Positions 8,377-17,620 are shown, counted from the stretch's first letter. The stretch: DNA of 64,000 nucleotides from Chakrabartia godavariana (GCA_005518185.1 RKSN01000001.1:186001-250000); one strand, 5' to 3'. A program made the numbers and translations. Notes: a model not told the origin generated them from the sequence alone.

Positions 8377-9665
8377 CAGCGTGGCCCCTGACTGCCATCG
8401 GGCCATTTGCGCATCCGCTCCGCCAGCATCTGTGCCTGCTGCTCCTTCAGGTGCGGCGGCATCTCCTCAAACACATCCTCGAACATCGTTTCGAACGGCT
8501 GGTGCATCCCGTGGCCCAAAATGCCGTTCTTCTCGGCTTCCTTCTGCGCGGCCTTCACGCTTTCGGCGACCTCCAGGTCCATTGCGGCGTGGCGCGCGTC
8601 ATCCCATTCGCCGATGGCAACCAGATGTGCCTTAAGCCGCACGATCGGATCGCCGAGCGGCCATTTCACGCGCTCTTCGGCGGAGCGGTAGGCGCTGGGG
8701 TCATCGGACGTGCTGTGGCCTTCGGCGCGGTAGGTGAAGTGCTCAATCAATGTCGGGCCGTTGTTGGTCCGCGCGCGCTCGGCGGCCCAGGCGGTCGCGG
8801 CATAGACGGCGAGGGCATCGTTCCCGTCGACGCGCAGGCCCGCAATGCCATAGCCGATGGCACGCGCGGCAAAGGTCGTCGCTTCGCCGCCGGCAAAGCC
8901 CGCAAAGGAACTGATCGCCCACTGGTTGTTGACGACGTTGAAGATCACCGGTGCACGGTACACCGTCGCGAAGGTCATCGCGGCGTGGAAATCGCCTTCC
9001 GCCGTCGAGCCTTCGCCGCACCAGGCGGCCGCGATCCGGCTGTCGCCCTTGGACGCGCTCGCCATGGCCCAGCCCACCGCCTGCGGCAGTTGCGTCGTCA
9101 GATTGCCCGAGACGGTGAAGAAGCCATATTCAGGCGACGAATACATGATCGGCAGCTGCCGACCTTTCAGCGCATCGCCCTTGTTCGAATAGATCTGGTT
9201 CATCATCCCGACGAGCGGGTGACCGCGCGCGATGAGGATGCCCTGCTGCCGGTAGGAGGGGAAGCACATATCCTCCCGGTCCAGCGCATGGGCCTGCGCA
9301 ACGGCGACCGCCTCTTCGCCGGTGCACTTCATGTAGAAGCTGGTCTTGCCCTGCCGCTGCGCGCGGAACATGCGGTCATCAAAGGCGCGCGTCAGCGCCA
9401 TGTTGCGCAGGATCGCGCGCATCGCGTCCGCCGACAGGCGCGGGTTCCAGGGGCCGACGGCCTGCCCGTCATCGTCGAGCACGCGGACGAGGCCGAACGC
9501 GAGATCCCGCATACTGTGCGGCTCGGCAGAGCTGTCCGGCCGCGGCGTGACCCCGGCGGGCAGGACCTGAATGTCGGAAAAGTCCGCCTCTTCGCCCGGA
9601 CGGGCCGGGGGCTCCGGAATATGGAGCGAGAGCGGAGGGCGGTTGCTGCGACGCGAGTCGTTCAT
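8376..9665 (-). CDS. bkdA1: Branched-chain 2-oxoacid dehydrogenase E1 alpha subunit
   Basis: First gene of the operon, 429 residues. The thiamine-diphosphate motif reads WCGEGSTAEGDFH followed by NVVNNQWAISS. The GEG form (rather than GDG) and the regulatory-type loop YRAEGHSTSDDPSAYR are typical of branched-chain E1 alpha. The first 50 residues are Pro- and Arg-rich and probably a flexible lead-in. The ATG at 9665 has no clear Shine-Dalgarno; a downstream start near Met52 (MRDLAFG) is possible but would remove the lead-in. By pathway, the complex would degrade Leu, Ile and Val carbon skeletons. Confidence 0.93.
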   Translation of the reverse strand: MNDSRRSNRPPLSLHIPEPPARPGEEADFSDIQVLPAGVTPRPDSSAEPHSMRDLAFGLVRVLDDDGQAVGPWNPRLSADAMRAILRNMALTRAFDDRMFRAQRQGKTSFYMKCTGEEAVAVAQAHALDREDMCFPSYRQQGILIARGHPLVGMMNQIYSNKGDALKGRQLPIMYSSPEYGFFTVSGNLTTQLPQAVGWAMASASKGDSRIAAAWCGEGSTAEGDFHAAMTFATVYRAPVIFNVVNNQWAISSFAGFAGGEATTFAARAIGYGIAGLRVDGNDALAVYAATAWAAERARTNNGPTLIEHFTYRAEGHSTSDDPSAYRSAEERVKWPLGDPIVRLKAHLVAIGEWDDARHAAMDLEVAESVKAAQKEAEKNGILGHGMHQPFETMFEDVFEEMPPHLKEQQAQMLAERMRKWPDGSQGPR

Positions 9666-9754
9666 AACACAGCGTTGTAATAAAATTACGTGGACTTATC
9701 CAGAGTGGCTTTGATGCCCTTTCAGGCCGGTGATTTTCGGCTTAGGCTGCGGCC

Positions 9755-10459
9755 ATGATCCGCCGTTTCCTCGCCGCACTCCTGCTCGCTCAGCCGGGCA
9801 TAGCCTTCGCCCAGGCCCAAAGCTGCGTCGTGCCGGACAAGGTGCCTGAGCTGCGTCTGGAACGCGCTGCACCCGGCGAGGTGCGCAAGGTGCCGGTGCA
9901 GGGATATCTCCTGTCCCTGTCCTGGTCACCGCAATATTGCCGCGACAGGCGGGCGAGCGCCGCCGATGCCGGGCAGTGCGGGAAGGACGCGCGCTTCGGC
10001 TTCATCCTGCACGGGCTCTGGCCCGAAGGCAGCAACCAGAATGATCCCGCCTGGTGCGGCGATGCCAAGCTGATCGACAGCGACCTTGTGAAGCAGCATT
10101 TCTGCATGACGCCGTCGGCGCAGCTTCTCCAGCACGAATGGGCGAAACACGGCACGTGCATGACCGACCGGCCGGACCGCTATTTCCGTGCGGCGTCGAT
10201 CCTCTACCGCGCGGTGCGCTTTCCCGACATGAACGCCCTGTCCAGGCGCGGCGTGACGGTGGGCGCCTTTGCGGCCGAGTTTGCGCGCAGCAACCCGGGG
10301 CTGACGCCTGCAATGCTCAGCATCGGCACGACGCCGGGAAACTGGCTGAAGGAAGTGCGCATCTGCATGGACACCGCTTTCCGTCCGCGCACCTGCCCCC
10401 GCGGCGAGCCCACGGCCCCGACCAAGAAGCGGCTCAATATCTGGCGGGATGAGCGCTAG
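9755..10459 (+). CDS. Secreted ribonuclease T2
   Basis: RNase T2 family endoribonuclease, 234 residues, exported by an N-terminal signal peptide (MIRRFLAALLLAQPGIAFAQA). Both active-site signatures are present: CAS1 FILHGLWPE (His86) and CAS2 HEWAKHGTC (His127, Glu128, His132). Several cysteines could form the usual disulfides in the periplasm. By family it cleaves single-stranded RNA through a 2',3'-cyclic phosphate and probably scavenges nucleotides. It is a single gene, divergent from the dehydrogenase operon. Confidence 0.93.
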   Translation: MIRRFLAALLLAQPGIAFAQAQSCVVPDKVPELRLERAAPGEVRKVPVQGYLLSLSWSPQYCRDRRASAADAGQCGKDARFGFILHGLWPEGSNQNDPAWCGDAKLIDSDLVKQHFCMTPSAQLLQHEWAKHGTCMTDRPDRYFRAASILYRAVRFPDMNALSRRGVTVGAFAAEFARSNPGLTPAMLSIGTTPGNWLKEVRICMDTAFRPRTCPRGEPTAPTKKRLNIWRDER

Positions 10460-10524
10460 GTCGTCCTCCTGCCGTCCTCCCGAACGTGTTCCAGCATGAC
10501 GAGGTGGGTGGGTAAACCCCGACC

Positions 10525-10938
10525 CTATTGGTCGATCACTGCGGTTGCCGGATGGTGTCTGTCGAGGTGTTTCTTGATCAGCTTCAGGTTGCGCGTGTTC
10601 GACCGGAAGAAGAAGTCGGGGATGGCGCCGACCCACGGGATCGCGCCGAGCAGCGCGTCGACCCCGATATTTCCGGCCATGCGCACCAGCGTCCGCTTGG
10701 GCATGCCGAGGTTGCGCGATTCCCAGGCGAGGTAACTCCCCATCACTGCCGCGATCACTGACCCGCCGAACGGCAGAATGTCGAGCAGGACGTCCAGGCC
10801 GACCCGCTGCTTCGTGCCGGGGATGACGAACAGCCCTTCGAGCAGCCGCTCCAGCCCTTCGATGCGGCGACGCACCGCCGCTGGATGGCGCCCGGCCAGT
10901 TCTGCGGGATCAAACTTCATCTTGCGCGCGCCAGCCAT
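10525..10938 (-). CDS. DUF4112 domain protein
   Basis: A 137-residue protein, MAGARKMKFDPAEL onward. It has two hydrophobic stretches around LDILPFGGSVIAAVMGSYLA and VDALLGAIPWVGAIPDFFF, with the repeated G/P-rich turn typical of DUF4112. It is probably an inner-membrane protein; the function of the family is unknown. The start at 10938 has AAGGAG upstream; a longer in-frame extension runs into the neighbouring gene and lacks a ribosome site. It sits 46 bp downstream of the orphan binding protein on the same strand. Confidence 0.8.
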   Translation of the reverse strand: MAGARKMKFDPAELAGRHPAAVRRRIEGLERLLEGLFVIPGTKQRVGLDVLLDILPFGGSVIAAVMGSYLAWESRNLGMPKRTLVRMAGNIGVDALLGAIPWVGAIPDFFFRSNTRNLKLIKKHLDRHHPATAVIDQ

Positions 10939-10984
10939 GGGCAACTCCTTTGCCCAAGGAATATAGGCGGCGGCCGACGCGTTA

Positions 10985-12421
10985 CTAGTCCGCTGCGCGC
11001 TCCAGCCTATTGAGCGGGTGGATGCCGACCGCATTGTCGGCATAGCCCAGCAGGCGCGGGGCGACCAGCGACCAGCGCAGCGGCGTCGCAATCGGAATAT
11101 AAAGCTGGTCATCCGCCAGTGCCTGATCCGCCTCGGCAAGGAGGCGCGGGCGTTCCGCAGCTGTGGCGCGGCGCAGCAGCGTGAAGGTCGTCGTCACGTC
11201 CTGACTGCACATGGGCAGGCCCGGGCACTGGAAATGGCCCAGATACCAGGCGGCGAGCCGGACCGGGGCGACCGCGTCGATCAGGCGCAGGTCGGCAGTC
11301 TCTCGTGCACCTACCCGCACGGTGCGGACGCCGATCTGGCGCCAGTCGGCCGAAAGCTGCGCGAACAGGAGCCGCCCGCCCGGGCCGTCGGGAAGAGCAA
11401 GCCGGATGGTGGCCCCGTTGGCGCCGATCAGCCGCCGCGCCCGCGCCAGCCGTGCAGGCCGGTCCAGCGTCGTCCAGTCCGGCACGGCCTGAATGAAGTT
11501 GCCAATGGGGCCGGGCAGCAGCCCTTCGACCGGCGCCCATCCCGCCAGACCATAAAGCTGGACAAAGCCCTGCCGGTTGATCGCCATGGCGAGCGCGCGC
11601 CGCGTGTCACGATCCGCCAGTGGACCGTCGGCGCGGGCGGGCACCAGCCCGAGCAGGCCGGGCACCGGATCATGCCGGATCTGGCGCTGGTTCACGCCGC
11701 TCGCGCGCGCCAGCGGGTAGGAATTGAAGGTGCCCCCCAGAACGAGCGACGCATCGCCGCTGGCATAGCGGGCGACTGCGGTCGCGGCATCCTCGCCCCG
11801 CACGCGGCGCTCCATGCGGCGCAGCGTGTCCTCATCGGGCTCTTCCTCCATCTCTGGCAGGATCGGGCGCAGCACGGTGGAACGGGGCAGCGGCCGGAAG
11901 ACCCGATAGGGGCCGGTGCCGCGCCCGGCGCGCAGGATCGCCATTTCCGGCTGGGCGAGGAGCTGCAGCACATTGCCCTGCGGCTCGGCCAGCCGGATCT
12001 CGACGATGCTGTCGGTCATCGGCAGGATTTCGGTCACCGATGTGAACAGCGGCTTGAGCGGATTGCGGCTTTGCGGTGCCAGCGCGGTGCGCAGGCTCTT
12101 GGCAACTTGCGCGGCGGTCACCTCGCCGCCGTCGGACCATTTGGCCGACCGCAGGCGGAAGATGTAGCTGAGGCCGTCATCGGTCACGATCCAGCGTTCG
12201 GCAAGCGCGGGTTCGATCTGTCCTTGCGCATCGAACTGGACGAGGCCCTGCATCAGGGCGCCCGTCATGACCGCTGCGGGGGCATCAAGCGGTTGGGTCA
12301 CGGGGTTGCCCGCGCGCGCCGGCCCACCAATGACGCTGACATTGATCGCCGCATCGTCATTCCGCCCGCAACTGCACAGCAGTCCGGTCAGAAGCAAAGC
12401 GAAGGCGGCGCGGATCGACAT
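10985..12421 (-). CDS. Orphan family-5 (peptide-type) solute-binding lipoprotein
   Basis: 478 residues resembling the substrate-binding subunit of oligopeptide/nickel ABC transporters (SBP family 5). Seen: an N-terminal lipobox LLCSC placing the lipid on Cys18, LAERWIVTDDGLSYIFRLR, which is the family hallmark, and a C-terminal IPIATPLRWSLVAPRLLGY region. No permease or ATPase genes are adjacent, so either a distant transporter is shared or the protein has another role (inference). tRNA-Leu lies upstream and a DUF4112 gene downstream. Confidence 0.82.
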   Translation of the reverse strand: MSIRAAFALLLTGLLCSCGRNDDAAINVSVIGGPARAGNPVTQPLDAPAAVMTGALMQGLVQFDAQGQIEPALAERWIVTDDGLSYIFRLRSAKWSDGGEVTAAQVAKSLRTALAPQSRNPLKPLFTSVTEILPMTDSIVEIRLAEPQGNVLQLLAQPEMAILRAGRGTGPYRVFRPLPRSTVLRPILPEMEEEPDEDTLRRMERRVRGEDAATAVARYASGDASLVLGGTFNSYPLARASGVNQRQIRHDPVPGLLGLVPARADGPLADRDTRRALAMAINRQGFVQLYGLAGWAPVEGLLPGPIGNFIQAVPDWTTLDRPARLARARRLIGANGATIRLALPDGPGGRLLFAQLSADWRQIGVRTVRVGARETADLRLIDAVAPVRLAAWYLGHFQCPGLPMCSQDVTTTFTLLRRATAAERPRLLAEADQALADDQLYIPIATPLRWSLVAPRLLGYADNAVGIHPLNRLERAAD

Positions 12422-12475
12422 GGCTTCGGGTGATAGCGCGGCCGGGCCGTCAGGTCACGTGCCCCGCGCGGTCAT

Positions 12476-12561
12476 TGGTGCGGACGGCGGGACTCGAACC
12501 CGCACTCCCGGAGGGAAGCAGATTTTAAGTCTGCTGCGTCTACCGATTTCGCCACGTCCGC
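12476..12561 (-). tRNA. tRNA-Leu(UAA)
   Basis: Read on the minus strand, the acceptor GCGGACG pairs with CGTCCGC, followed by discriminator A and an encoded CCA (12476-12478). The anticodon stem GCAGA/TCTGC encloses loop CTTAAAA, giving anticodon UAA. A long variable arm (CTTCCCTCCGGGAG region) and the GGTTCGAGTC T-arm complete a class II leucine tRNA. Confidence 0.97.
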
Positions 12562-12624
12562 ACGCGCGCGGGCATCGGCGACGGGAGCCGCGCCGTCAAG
12601 CATCAATGGGCAAGGAGCGCGGGC

Positions 12625-12903
12625 TCAGACGTTGAGCTTGGCGCGCATTTCCTTGCCGGGCTTGAAATAGGGCACCTTCTTTGACGGAATGTCGACCGAT
12701 GCCCCGGTGCGCGGATTGCGGCCCTGTCGTGCGTCGCGCCCCCGCGTCGAAAACGCACCAAAGCCGCGAAGCTCCACACGGCCGCCTTCGGCCAGCTGCT
12801 TCGTGATTTCGTCAAAGAAGATAGTCACAATGGTGTCAATTTCCCGGTGGGACAGTCCGGGATTTTCTTGTGCCAGTACATCCACCAGCTCGGAACGTAT
12901 CAT
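12625..12903 (-). CDS. ihfB: Integration host factor subunit beta
   Basis: 92-residue DNA-bending nucleoid protein of the HU/IHF family. It shows the N-terminal [18 protein letters not shown] and the DNA-binding arm GFGAFSTR...GRNPRTG. The start at 12903 gives the standard IHF beta N-terminus and has a G-rich Shine-Dalgarno (GGGGG) eight bases upstream; longer in-frame ATGs at 12909 and 12960 are not needed. It lies downstream of rpsA on the same strand but is separated by a strong terminator and has its own promoter. Confidence 0.95.
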   Translation of the reverse strand: MIRSELVDVLAQENPGLSHREIDTIVTIFFDEITKQLAEGGRVELRGFGAFSTRGRDARQGRNPRTGASVDIPSKKVPYFKPGKEMRAKLNV

Positions 12904-13057
12904 ACTCATACCCCCATGCTGTTGCACGTGCCTGCTCATGTTTTTCCCCTCGAAAAACATAGTCCGTCGTAACGCAATCCCCCGAGTTCAGCAGGATATT
13001 TGACGGACGCAACAGCTGTCGGAATAAATACTACCAATACGGTAACATGTGCAAGTA

Positions 13058-13087
13058 ATTATATCTTTACGGTAGGGTTAAGATCAA
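13058..13087 (-). promoter_or_regulatory. Sigma70-type promoter for ihfB
   Basis: On the minus strand a perfect TATAAT (13058-13063) lies 18 bp from TTGATC (13082-13087). It sits between the rpsA terminator and ihfB in an unusually AT-rich stretch. Transcription would start near 13050, leaving a leader of about 150 nt. Confidence 0.65.
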
Positions 13088-13133
13088 TTCTTCTAACGTG
13101 TTGATCTGCATCCGTTTTTCTAACGAATGATAC

Positions 13134-13170
13134 GAAAAGGGCCCGCCACACGCAACCGTGTGGCGGGCCC
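13134..13170 (-). terminator. Rho-independent terminator of the aroA-cmk-rpsA operon
   Basis: A perfect 14-bp stem (13139-13152 with 13157-13170) with a 4-base loop, followed on the minus strand by TTTT. It starts 22 bp after the rpsA stop. Confidence 0.93.
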
Positions 13171-13192
13171 AATGCGTTGAATTGAACCAATT

Positions 13193-14896
13193 TTACTTCT
13201 TGGTGTCGCGGGCCTTGAGCGCTTCGCCCAGAATGTCGCCCAGCGATGCGCCCGAATCGGACGAACCATATTGCGCAACAGCCTGCTTCTCTTCGGCGAT
13301 CTGCATCGCCTTGACCGAGAAGGTCGGGTTCTTCGAACGGTCGAAGCCGGTGACCATGGCGTCGAACTTCTGGCCGACCTGGAAGCGGTCGGGGCGCTGT
13401 TCGTCGCGGTCGCGGCCAAGGTCGGCACGCTTGATGAAGCCGATGACGCCATCGTCGCCGACCTGCACGTCGAGGCCGCCATCCTTGATGGCAACGACGG
13501 TGACGGTGACAACCGCGCTCTTGTTCAGGCCCGAAGCCGAACCAGCGGTCGAGGCGCCGCCCTTTTCAACCTGCTTGATGCCAAGCGAGATGCGCTCCTT
13601 CTCGACATCGACGTCGAGAACCACGGCCTTGACCATGTCGCCCTTGTTGTGGAGGGCCAGCGCTTCTTCGCCCGAAACGCCCCAGGCGATGTCGGACATG
13701 TGAACCATGCCGTCCACGTCGCCGTCGAGGCCAACGAACAGACCGAATTCGGTCGCGTTCTTGACTTCGCCTTCGACGATGGAGCCAACCGGATGGGCCG
13801 CGCTGAAGGCTTCCCACGGGTTCGACGCAGCCTGCTTGAGGCCGAGCGAGATGCGACGCTTTTCTTCGTCGACTTCGAGGACGACAACGTCGACTTCCTG
13901 GCTCGTCGAAACGATCTTGCCCGGGTGGACGTTCTTCTTGGTCCAGCTCATTTCAGAGACGTGGACCAGGCCTTCGATGCCGGCTTCGAGTTCAACGAAC
14001 GCACCATATTCGGTGATGTTCGTGACGCGGCCCGTCAGCTTGGCGCCGACCGGATACTTGGCGGCAACAGCTTCCCACGGATCGCTCTCAAGCTGCTTCA
14101 TGCCGAGCGAGATGCGCTGCGTGTCCTTGTTGATGCGGATGATCTGCACCTTCACGGTGTCACCGATGTTGATGACTTCCGACGGGTGGTTGACGCGCTT
14201 GTAGCTGATGTCGGTGACGTGCAGCAGGCCGTCAATGCCGCCGAGATCAACGAACGCACCGTAATCGGTGATGTTCTTCACGACGCCTTCGATCACCTGG
14301 CCTTCGGCGAGGTTCTGGATCAGGCCGGAACGGGCTTCCGCACGGCTTTCTTCGAGGATGGCGCGACGCGACACGACGATGTTGCCACGCTTGCGGTCCA
14401 TCTTGAGGATCTGGAAGGGCTGCGGAATGTCCATCAGCGGGGTGACGTCGCGCACGGGGCGGATATCGACCTGCGAGCCGGGCAGGAAGGCCACGGCACC
14501 GCCGAGGTCGACAGTGAAGCCGCCCTTGACGCGGCCGAAGATGACGCCTTCGACACGGGTCGACTTGCCGAATTCGGCTTCGAGTGCGTCCCAGGCGGCT
14601 TCGCGGCGTGCGCGGTCGCGCGACAGCACGGCTTCACCCTGGGCGTTCTCAACGCGGTCGACATAAACTTCGACGGTATCGCCAACGGCGAGTTCGGCCT
14701 TCTGGCCGGGGGCTGCGAATTCGCGGAGCGCGACGCGGCCTTCGGACTTGAGACCAACGTCGATGACAGCCATGTCGTTTTCGATGGCGGTCACGGTGCC
14801 CTTGACGACGCGGCCGTCAAGGCTTTCGGCGTTGCCGAGCGATTCTGAAAGGAGAGCCGCGAAATCGTCGCGGGTCGGGTTGGCGGATGTTGCCAT
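13193..14896 (-). CDS. rpsA: 30S ribosomal protein S1
   Basis: 567 residues with six S1 RNA-binding repeats, starting near residues 28, 112, 199, 284, 371 and 460. Each later repeat shows the DYGAFVDLGG / EYGAFVELEAG / EFGLFVGLDGD pattern followed by HVSD/EMSW-like strands. It binds mRNA leaders on the small ribosomal subunit. Gene order aroA-cmk-rpsA-ihfB is conserved in Proteobacteria. Codon use is strongly biased, as expected for a highly expressed gene. The long plus-strand frame across it is a shadow. Confidence 0.98.
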   Translation of the reverse strand: MATSANPTRDDFAALLSESLGNAESLDGRVVKGTVTAIENDMAVIDVGLKSEGRVALREFAAPGQKAELAVGDTVEVYVDRVENAQGEAVLSRDRARREAAWDALEAEFGKSTRVEGVIFGRVKGGFTVDLGGAVAFLPGSQVDIRPVRDVTPLMDIPQPFQILKMDRKRGNIVVSRRAILEESRAEARSGLIQNLAEGQVIEGVVKNITDYGAFVDLGGIDGLLHVTDISYKRVNHPSEVINIGDTVKVQIIRINKDTQRISLGMKQLESDPWEAVAAKYPVGAKLTGRVTNITEYGAFVELEAGIEGLVHVSEMSWTKKNVHPGKIVSTSQEVDVVVLEVDEEKRRISLGLKQAASNPWEAFSAAHPVGSIVEGEVKNATEFGLFVGLDGDVDGMVHMSDIAWGVSGEEALALHNKGDMVKAVVLDVDVEKERISLGIKQVEKGGASTAGSASGLNKSAVVTVTVVAIKDGGLDVQVGDDGVIGFIKRADLGRDRDEQRPDRFQVGQKFDAMVTGFDRSKNPTFSVKAMQIAEEKQAVAQYGSSDSGASLGDILGEALKARDTKK

Positions 14897-15048
14897 TGTT
14901 AGAGGTTTCCAATCGTCTTTGTTTTCCGGCCAAGCGGTTGGTTCCGCTGGTCTTTTGGCCAGACTGCCGCAGCCACCCCATGTGGATGCAGCATCCTTTG
15001 GACAATGGAACGTGGGGTCGAAAAAGGGAGGGTAGCTGTGAAAGCTGC

Positions 15049-15660
15049 TCAGCGCCGAATCCGGGCCTCCACGAGCGCAATCGCCCGCTGGACGGCCGCG
15101 CCTATAGTCATATCGGTCGTATCTAGCAAGTCCGCGTCGGCCGCCTGCCGCAGCGGGGCGGCGCTTCGGCCCGAGTCCCGTTCGTCACGCGCCTTGATGT
15201 CCGCCAATATGGCGTCGAAATCGGCATGGCTGTCTTCCAGCTGGCGGCGACGGGCGCGCTCCTCGGAAGACGCGGTGACGAAGAGCTTGGCATCTGCCTC
15301 AGGCGCGATCACCGTCCCGATATCCCGCCCGTCGAGCACGGCCCCGCCCGGCTGATTGGCAAAGGCCTGCTGATAGTCGAGCAGGGCCGCGCGCACGGCG
15401 GGATGGCGCGACACGCGGGAGGCGAGCGCGCCGGCCGCCTCGGACCGCAATTCGGGGTCGGCGAGCAGCGCGTCGTTAAACTGGCAGGCAAGGGCGGCAT
15501 CGGCTTCGCTGTCCGGATCCCGTCCGGCGCGCGCGGTCGCCACGCCGACGGCCCGATAGAGCAGACCCGTATCGAGATGCGGCAGGCCATAATGCGCGGC
15601 AAGTGCGCGCGCGATGGTGCCCTTGCCCGAAGCGGCGGGGCCGTCGACCGCGATGATCAT
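15049..15660 (-). CDS. cmk: Cytidylate kinase
   Basis: 203 residues; phosphorylates CMP and dCMP. The P-loop is GPAASGKGT (residues 7-15), followed by LDTGLLYRAVG and DGRDIGTVIAPEADAKLFVTA, all characteristic of Cmk. C-terminal ARDERDSGRSAAPL is the lid region. It overlaps the aroA stop by four bases (ATGA) and is therefore translated coupled to aroA. Confidence 0.97.
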   Translation of the reverse strand: MIIAVDGPAASGKGTIARALAAHYGLPHLDTGLLYRAVGVATARAGRDPDSEADAALACQFNDALLADPELRSEAAGALASRVSRHPAVRAALLDYQQAFANQPGGAVLDGRDIGTVIAPEADAKLFVTASSEERARRRQLEDSHADFDAILADIKARDERDSGRSAAPLRQAADADLLDTTDMTIGAAVQRAIALVEARIRR

Positions 15661-17000
15661 CGGGCGCCGAGGCTTTCCAGCATCGCCTCGAAGATCGGGA
15701 AGCTCGTCGCGACCGGGCTCATATCGTCGATGGAGACCGGCGCGGCGGACACAAGCCCGGCAATGGCAAAGCTCATGGCAATGCGGTGGTCGAGTTCGGC
15801 CGCGATCGTCGCGCCGCCAGCAAGTGGCGTCCCGCCGGAACCGTGGACAATCAGGCCGTCCTCCAGCTCCTCCACGCGCACGCCAATCGAGTCCAGCCCC
15901 TTGGCCATCACGCTGATGCGGTCCGATTCCTTGACGCGCAGTTCCTCAAGGCCGCGGAACACGCTGGTCCCTTCGGCAAGAGCGGCGGCCACGAACAGGA
16001 TCGGGAATTCATCGACCATGCTTGGCACGATGTCGGGGGAGGTCTCGAGGCCCTTGAGCGTGCTGTGCTTCACGATCAGGTCCGCGACCGGCTCGCCGCC
16101 GACGGTGCGCTCCGCGACCAGCGTGATGTCACCGCCCATGGCCTGCAGCACCTTGATCAGCCCGGCACGCGTCGGGTTGATGCCGACATTGTCGATGCGG
16201 ACTTCGGACCCGGGAACGAGCAGCGCAGCCACCATCGGGAAGGCAGCGGAGGAGGGGTCTCCCGGTACGACGACATGCTGGGGCGTCAGCTCGGCCTCGC
16301 CGTGAATCGAGATGACCCGCGCGCCATCGGCATCGGTCGAAATATCAAGCTTTGCGCCAAACCCGGCGAGCATCCGCTCGCTATGGTCGCGCGTCGGCAC
16401 GGGTTCGATGACCGTCGTGATCCCTGGCGTGTTGAGGCCGGCGAGAAGGATCGCCGACTTTACCTGCGCCGAGGCCATCGGCAGACGATAGGTGATCGGC
16501 ACGGCCGGGCAGGCCCCGCGCACCATGATCGGCAGATACTGGCTGCCCTTCTCCCCCGGCGAGCAGGTGAACACCGCGCCCATCGTGCCGAGCGGATCGG
16601 TGACGCGCGCCATCGGGCGCTTGGAGAGCGAGGCGTCGCCTGTGAAGGTCGCCGTGATCGCGTGGCTCGCGACCAGACCCATCAGCAGGCGGGTCGAAGT
16701 GCCGGAGTTGCCCATGTCGAGCGCCGACTCGGGCTGGAGCAGGCCGCCGACGCCTACGCCATGCACGCGCCACACCCTGTCTGCGCCGCGCGTGATCTGC
16801 GCGCCCATCGCCCGCATCGCGGCGGCCGTCGCCAGAACGTCTTCCCCTTCCAGCAGGCCTTCAATCACGCTTTCACCCACCGCGAGCGCGGACAGCATCA
16901 GGGATCGGTGGGAGATCGACTTGTCACCGGGAACGCGGACCGTGCCGGAGAGCGGACCGCTCCTGGTGAAGGATTTGGGAGAGGGAGAAGTGTGCGCCAT
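15657..17000 (-). CDS. aroA: 3-phosphoshikimate 1-carboxyvinyltransferase (EPSP synthase)
   Basis: 447 residues; sixth step of the shikimate pathway. Substrate-binding signatures include VPGDKSISHR near the N-terminus, LDMGNSGTSTRLLMG, and RVKESDRI near the C-terminus. It belongs by appearance to the class of alphaproteobacterial enzymes that carry DPSSAAFPMVAALL. It is the first gene of aroA-cmk-rpsA and is transcribed divergently from the FYDLN-acid gene, 111 bp away. Confidence 0.97.
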   Translation of the reverse strand: MAHTSPSPKSFTRSGPLSGTVRVPGDKSISHRSLMLSALAVGESVIEGLLEGEDVLATAAAMRAMGAQITRGADRVWRVHGVGVGGLLQPESALDMGNSGTSTRLLMGLVASHAITATFTGDASLSKRPMARVTDPLGTMGAVFTCSPGEKGSQYLPIMVRGACPAVPITYRLPMASAQVKSAILLAGLNTPGITTVIEPVPTRDHSERMLAGFGAKLDISTDADGARVISIHGEAELTPQHVVVPGDPSSAAFPMVAALLVPGSEVRIDNVGINPTRAGLIKVLQAMGGDITLVAERTVGGEPVADLIVKHSTLKGLETSPDIVPSMVDEFPILFVAAALAEGTSVFRGLEELRVKESDRISVMAKGLDSIGVRVEELEDGLIVHGSGGTPLAGGATIAAELDHRIAMSFAIAGLVSAAPVSIDDMSPVATSFPIFEAMLESLGAR

Positions 17001-17111
17001 TTCGCGGGCGTCTTTGACAGCGGCGCTTCGCTATGGCAAGGCGCGCGCCGATTCAGCCGGTTCTGTGGATCGGCGAAAAGCAATTCTGCTTGATTGAAAG
17101 GCTTAAGGCTC

Positions 17112-17429
17112 ATGGTGAAGCCTGAATGGGGCACCAAGCGTACGTGCCCGAAGTGCGCGACGCGTTTTTACGACCTGACGAAGGACGATCCGGTCACCTG
17201 CATTTCGTGCAGCTATGCCTGGATCCCGGAACCGGTCCTCAAGTCGAAGCAGCCGCTTCCGTTTGAAGCCGCGACAACCGACGCGCCCGTCACGCCCGAT
17301 GCCGATCTGAGCGCGGATCTGGATCTGGACGTTGACACCGAAAGCGAACCCTCGGCCGACGACGATGTCGATCTGGGCGGGGACGATGACCTCGGCGTCG
17401 ACACCGGCGAGACGAACGACGACAACTGA
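17112..17429 (+). CDS. TIGR02300-type FYDLN acid protein
   Basis: 105 residues. The N-terminal half is a four-cysteine zinc ribbon (CPKC and CISC) with the family hallmark TRFYDLTKDDP. The C-terminal half is almost wholly Asp/Glu, Ser and Gly. The family is alphaproteobacterial and uncharacterised. The start at MVKPEWGTKRTCPKC matches family members; an in-frame ATG six codons upstream is less likely. Divergent from aroA, an arrangement often seen in the order. Confidence 0.88.
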   Translation: MVKPEWGTKRTCPKCATRFYDLTKDDPVTCISCSYAWIPEPVLKSKQPLPFEAATTDAPVTPDADLSADLDLDVDTESEPSADDDVDLGGDDDLGVDTGETNDDN

Positions 17430-17433
17430 TCAC

Positions 17434-17491
17434 AAAAAACCCGCAACCTAAGGGTTGCAACAGAGGCGCGCCTGACATAAAGGCGCGCCTC
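17434..17491. terminator. Double hairpin between the FYDLN-acid gene and tRNA-Ala
   Basis: Hairpin 1 (GCAACC/GGTTGC, 17443-17458) is flanked by six A, so it reads as a terminator with a T6 tract on the minus strand, where it could stop antisense read-through from the amidohydrolase gene. Hairpin 2 is an 11-bp stem (17463-17473 with 17481-17491) without a U-tract, just before the tRNA. It could serve the plus-strand gene. Confidence 0.6.
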
Positions 17492-17496
17492 CGAAT

Positions 17497-17572
17497 GGGG
17501 CCTTAGCTCAGCTGGTAGAGCGCTACACTGGCAGTGTAGAGGTCAGGGGTTCGACTCCCCTAGGCTCCACCA
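17497..17572 (+). tRNA. tRNA-Ala(GGC)
   Basis: 76 bases including an encoded CCA. The acceptor GGGGCCT pairs with AGGCTCC (one G-U). The anticodon stem CTACA/TGTAG holds loop CTGGCAG, so the anticodon is GGC. The T-arm GGGGTTCGACTCCCC is perfect. Confidence 0.98.
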
Positions 17573-17620
17573 TTCCCCCTGACATCACGATCAAGCCGTC
17601 CGGCGGTACGGCACACCCAC

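Noticed and set aside
11018-12433. 471-codon frame antisense to the binding lipoprotein
   Set aside because: Composition typical of a shadow frame; no domain.
13271-14848. 525-codon open frame antisense to rpsA
   Set aside because: It is a mirror of the codon-biased rpsA gene, rich in Asp and Val repeats, with no ribosome site.
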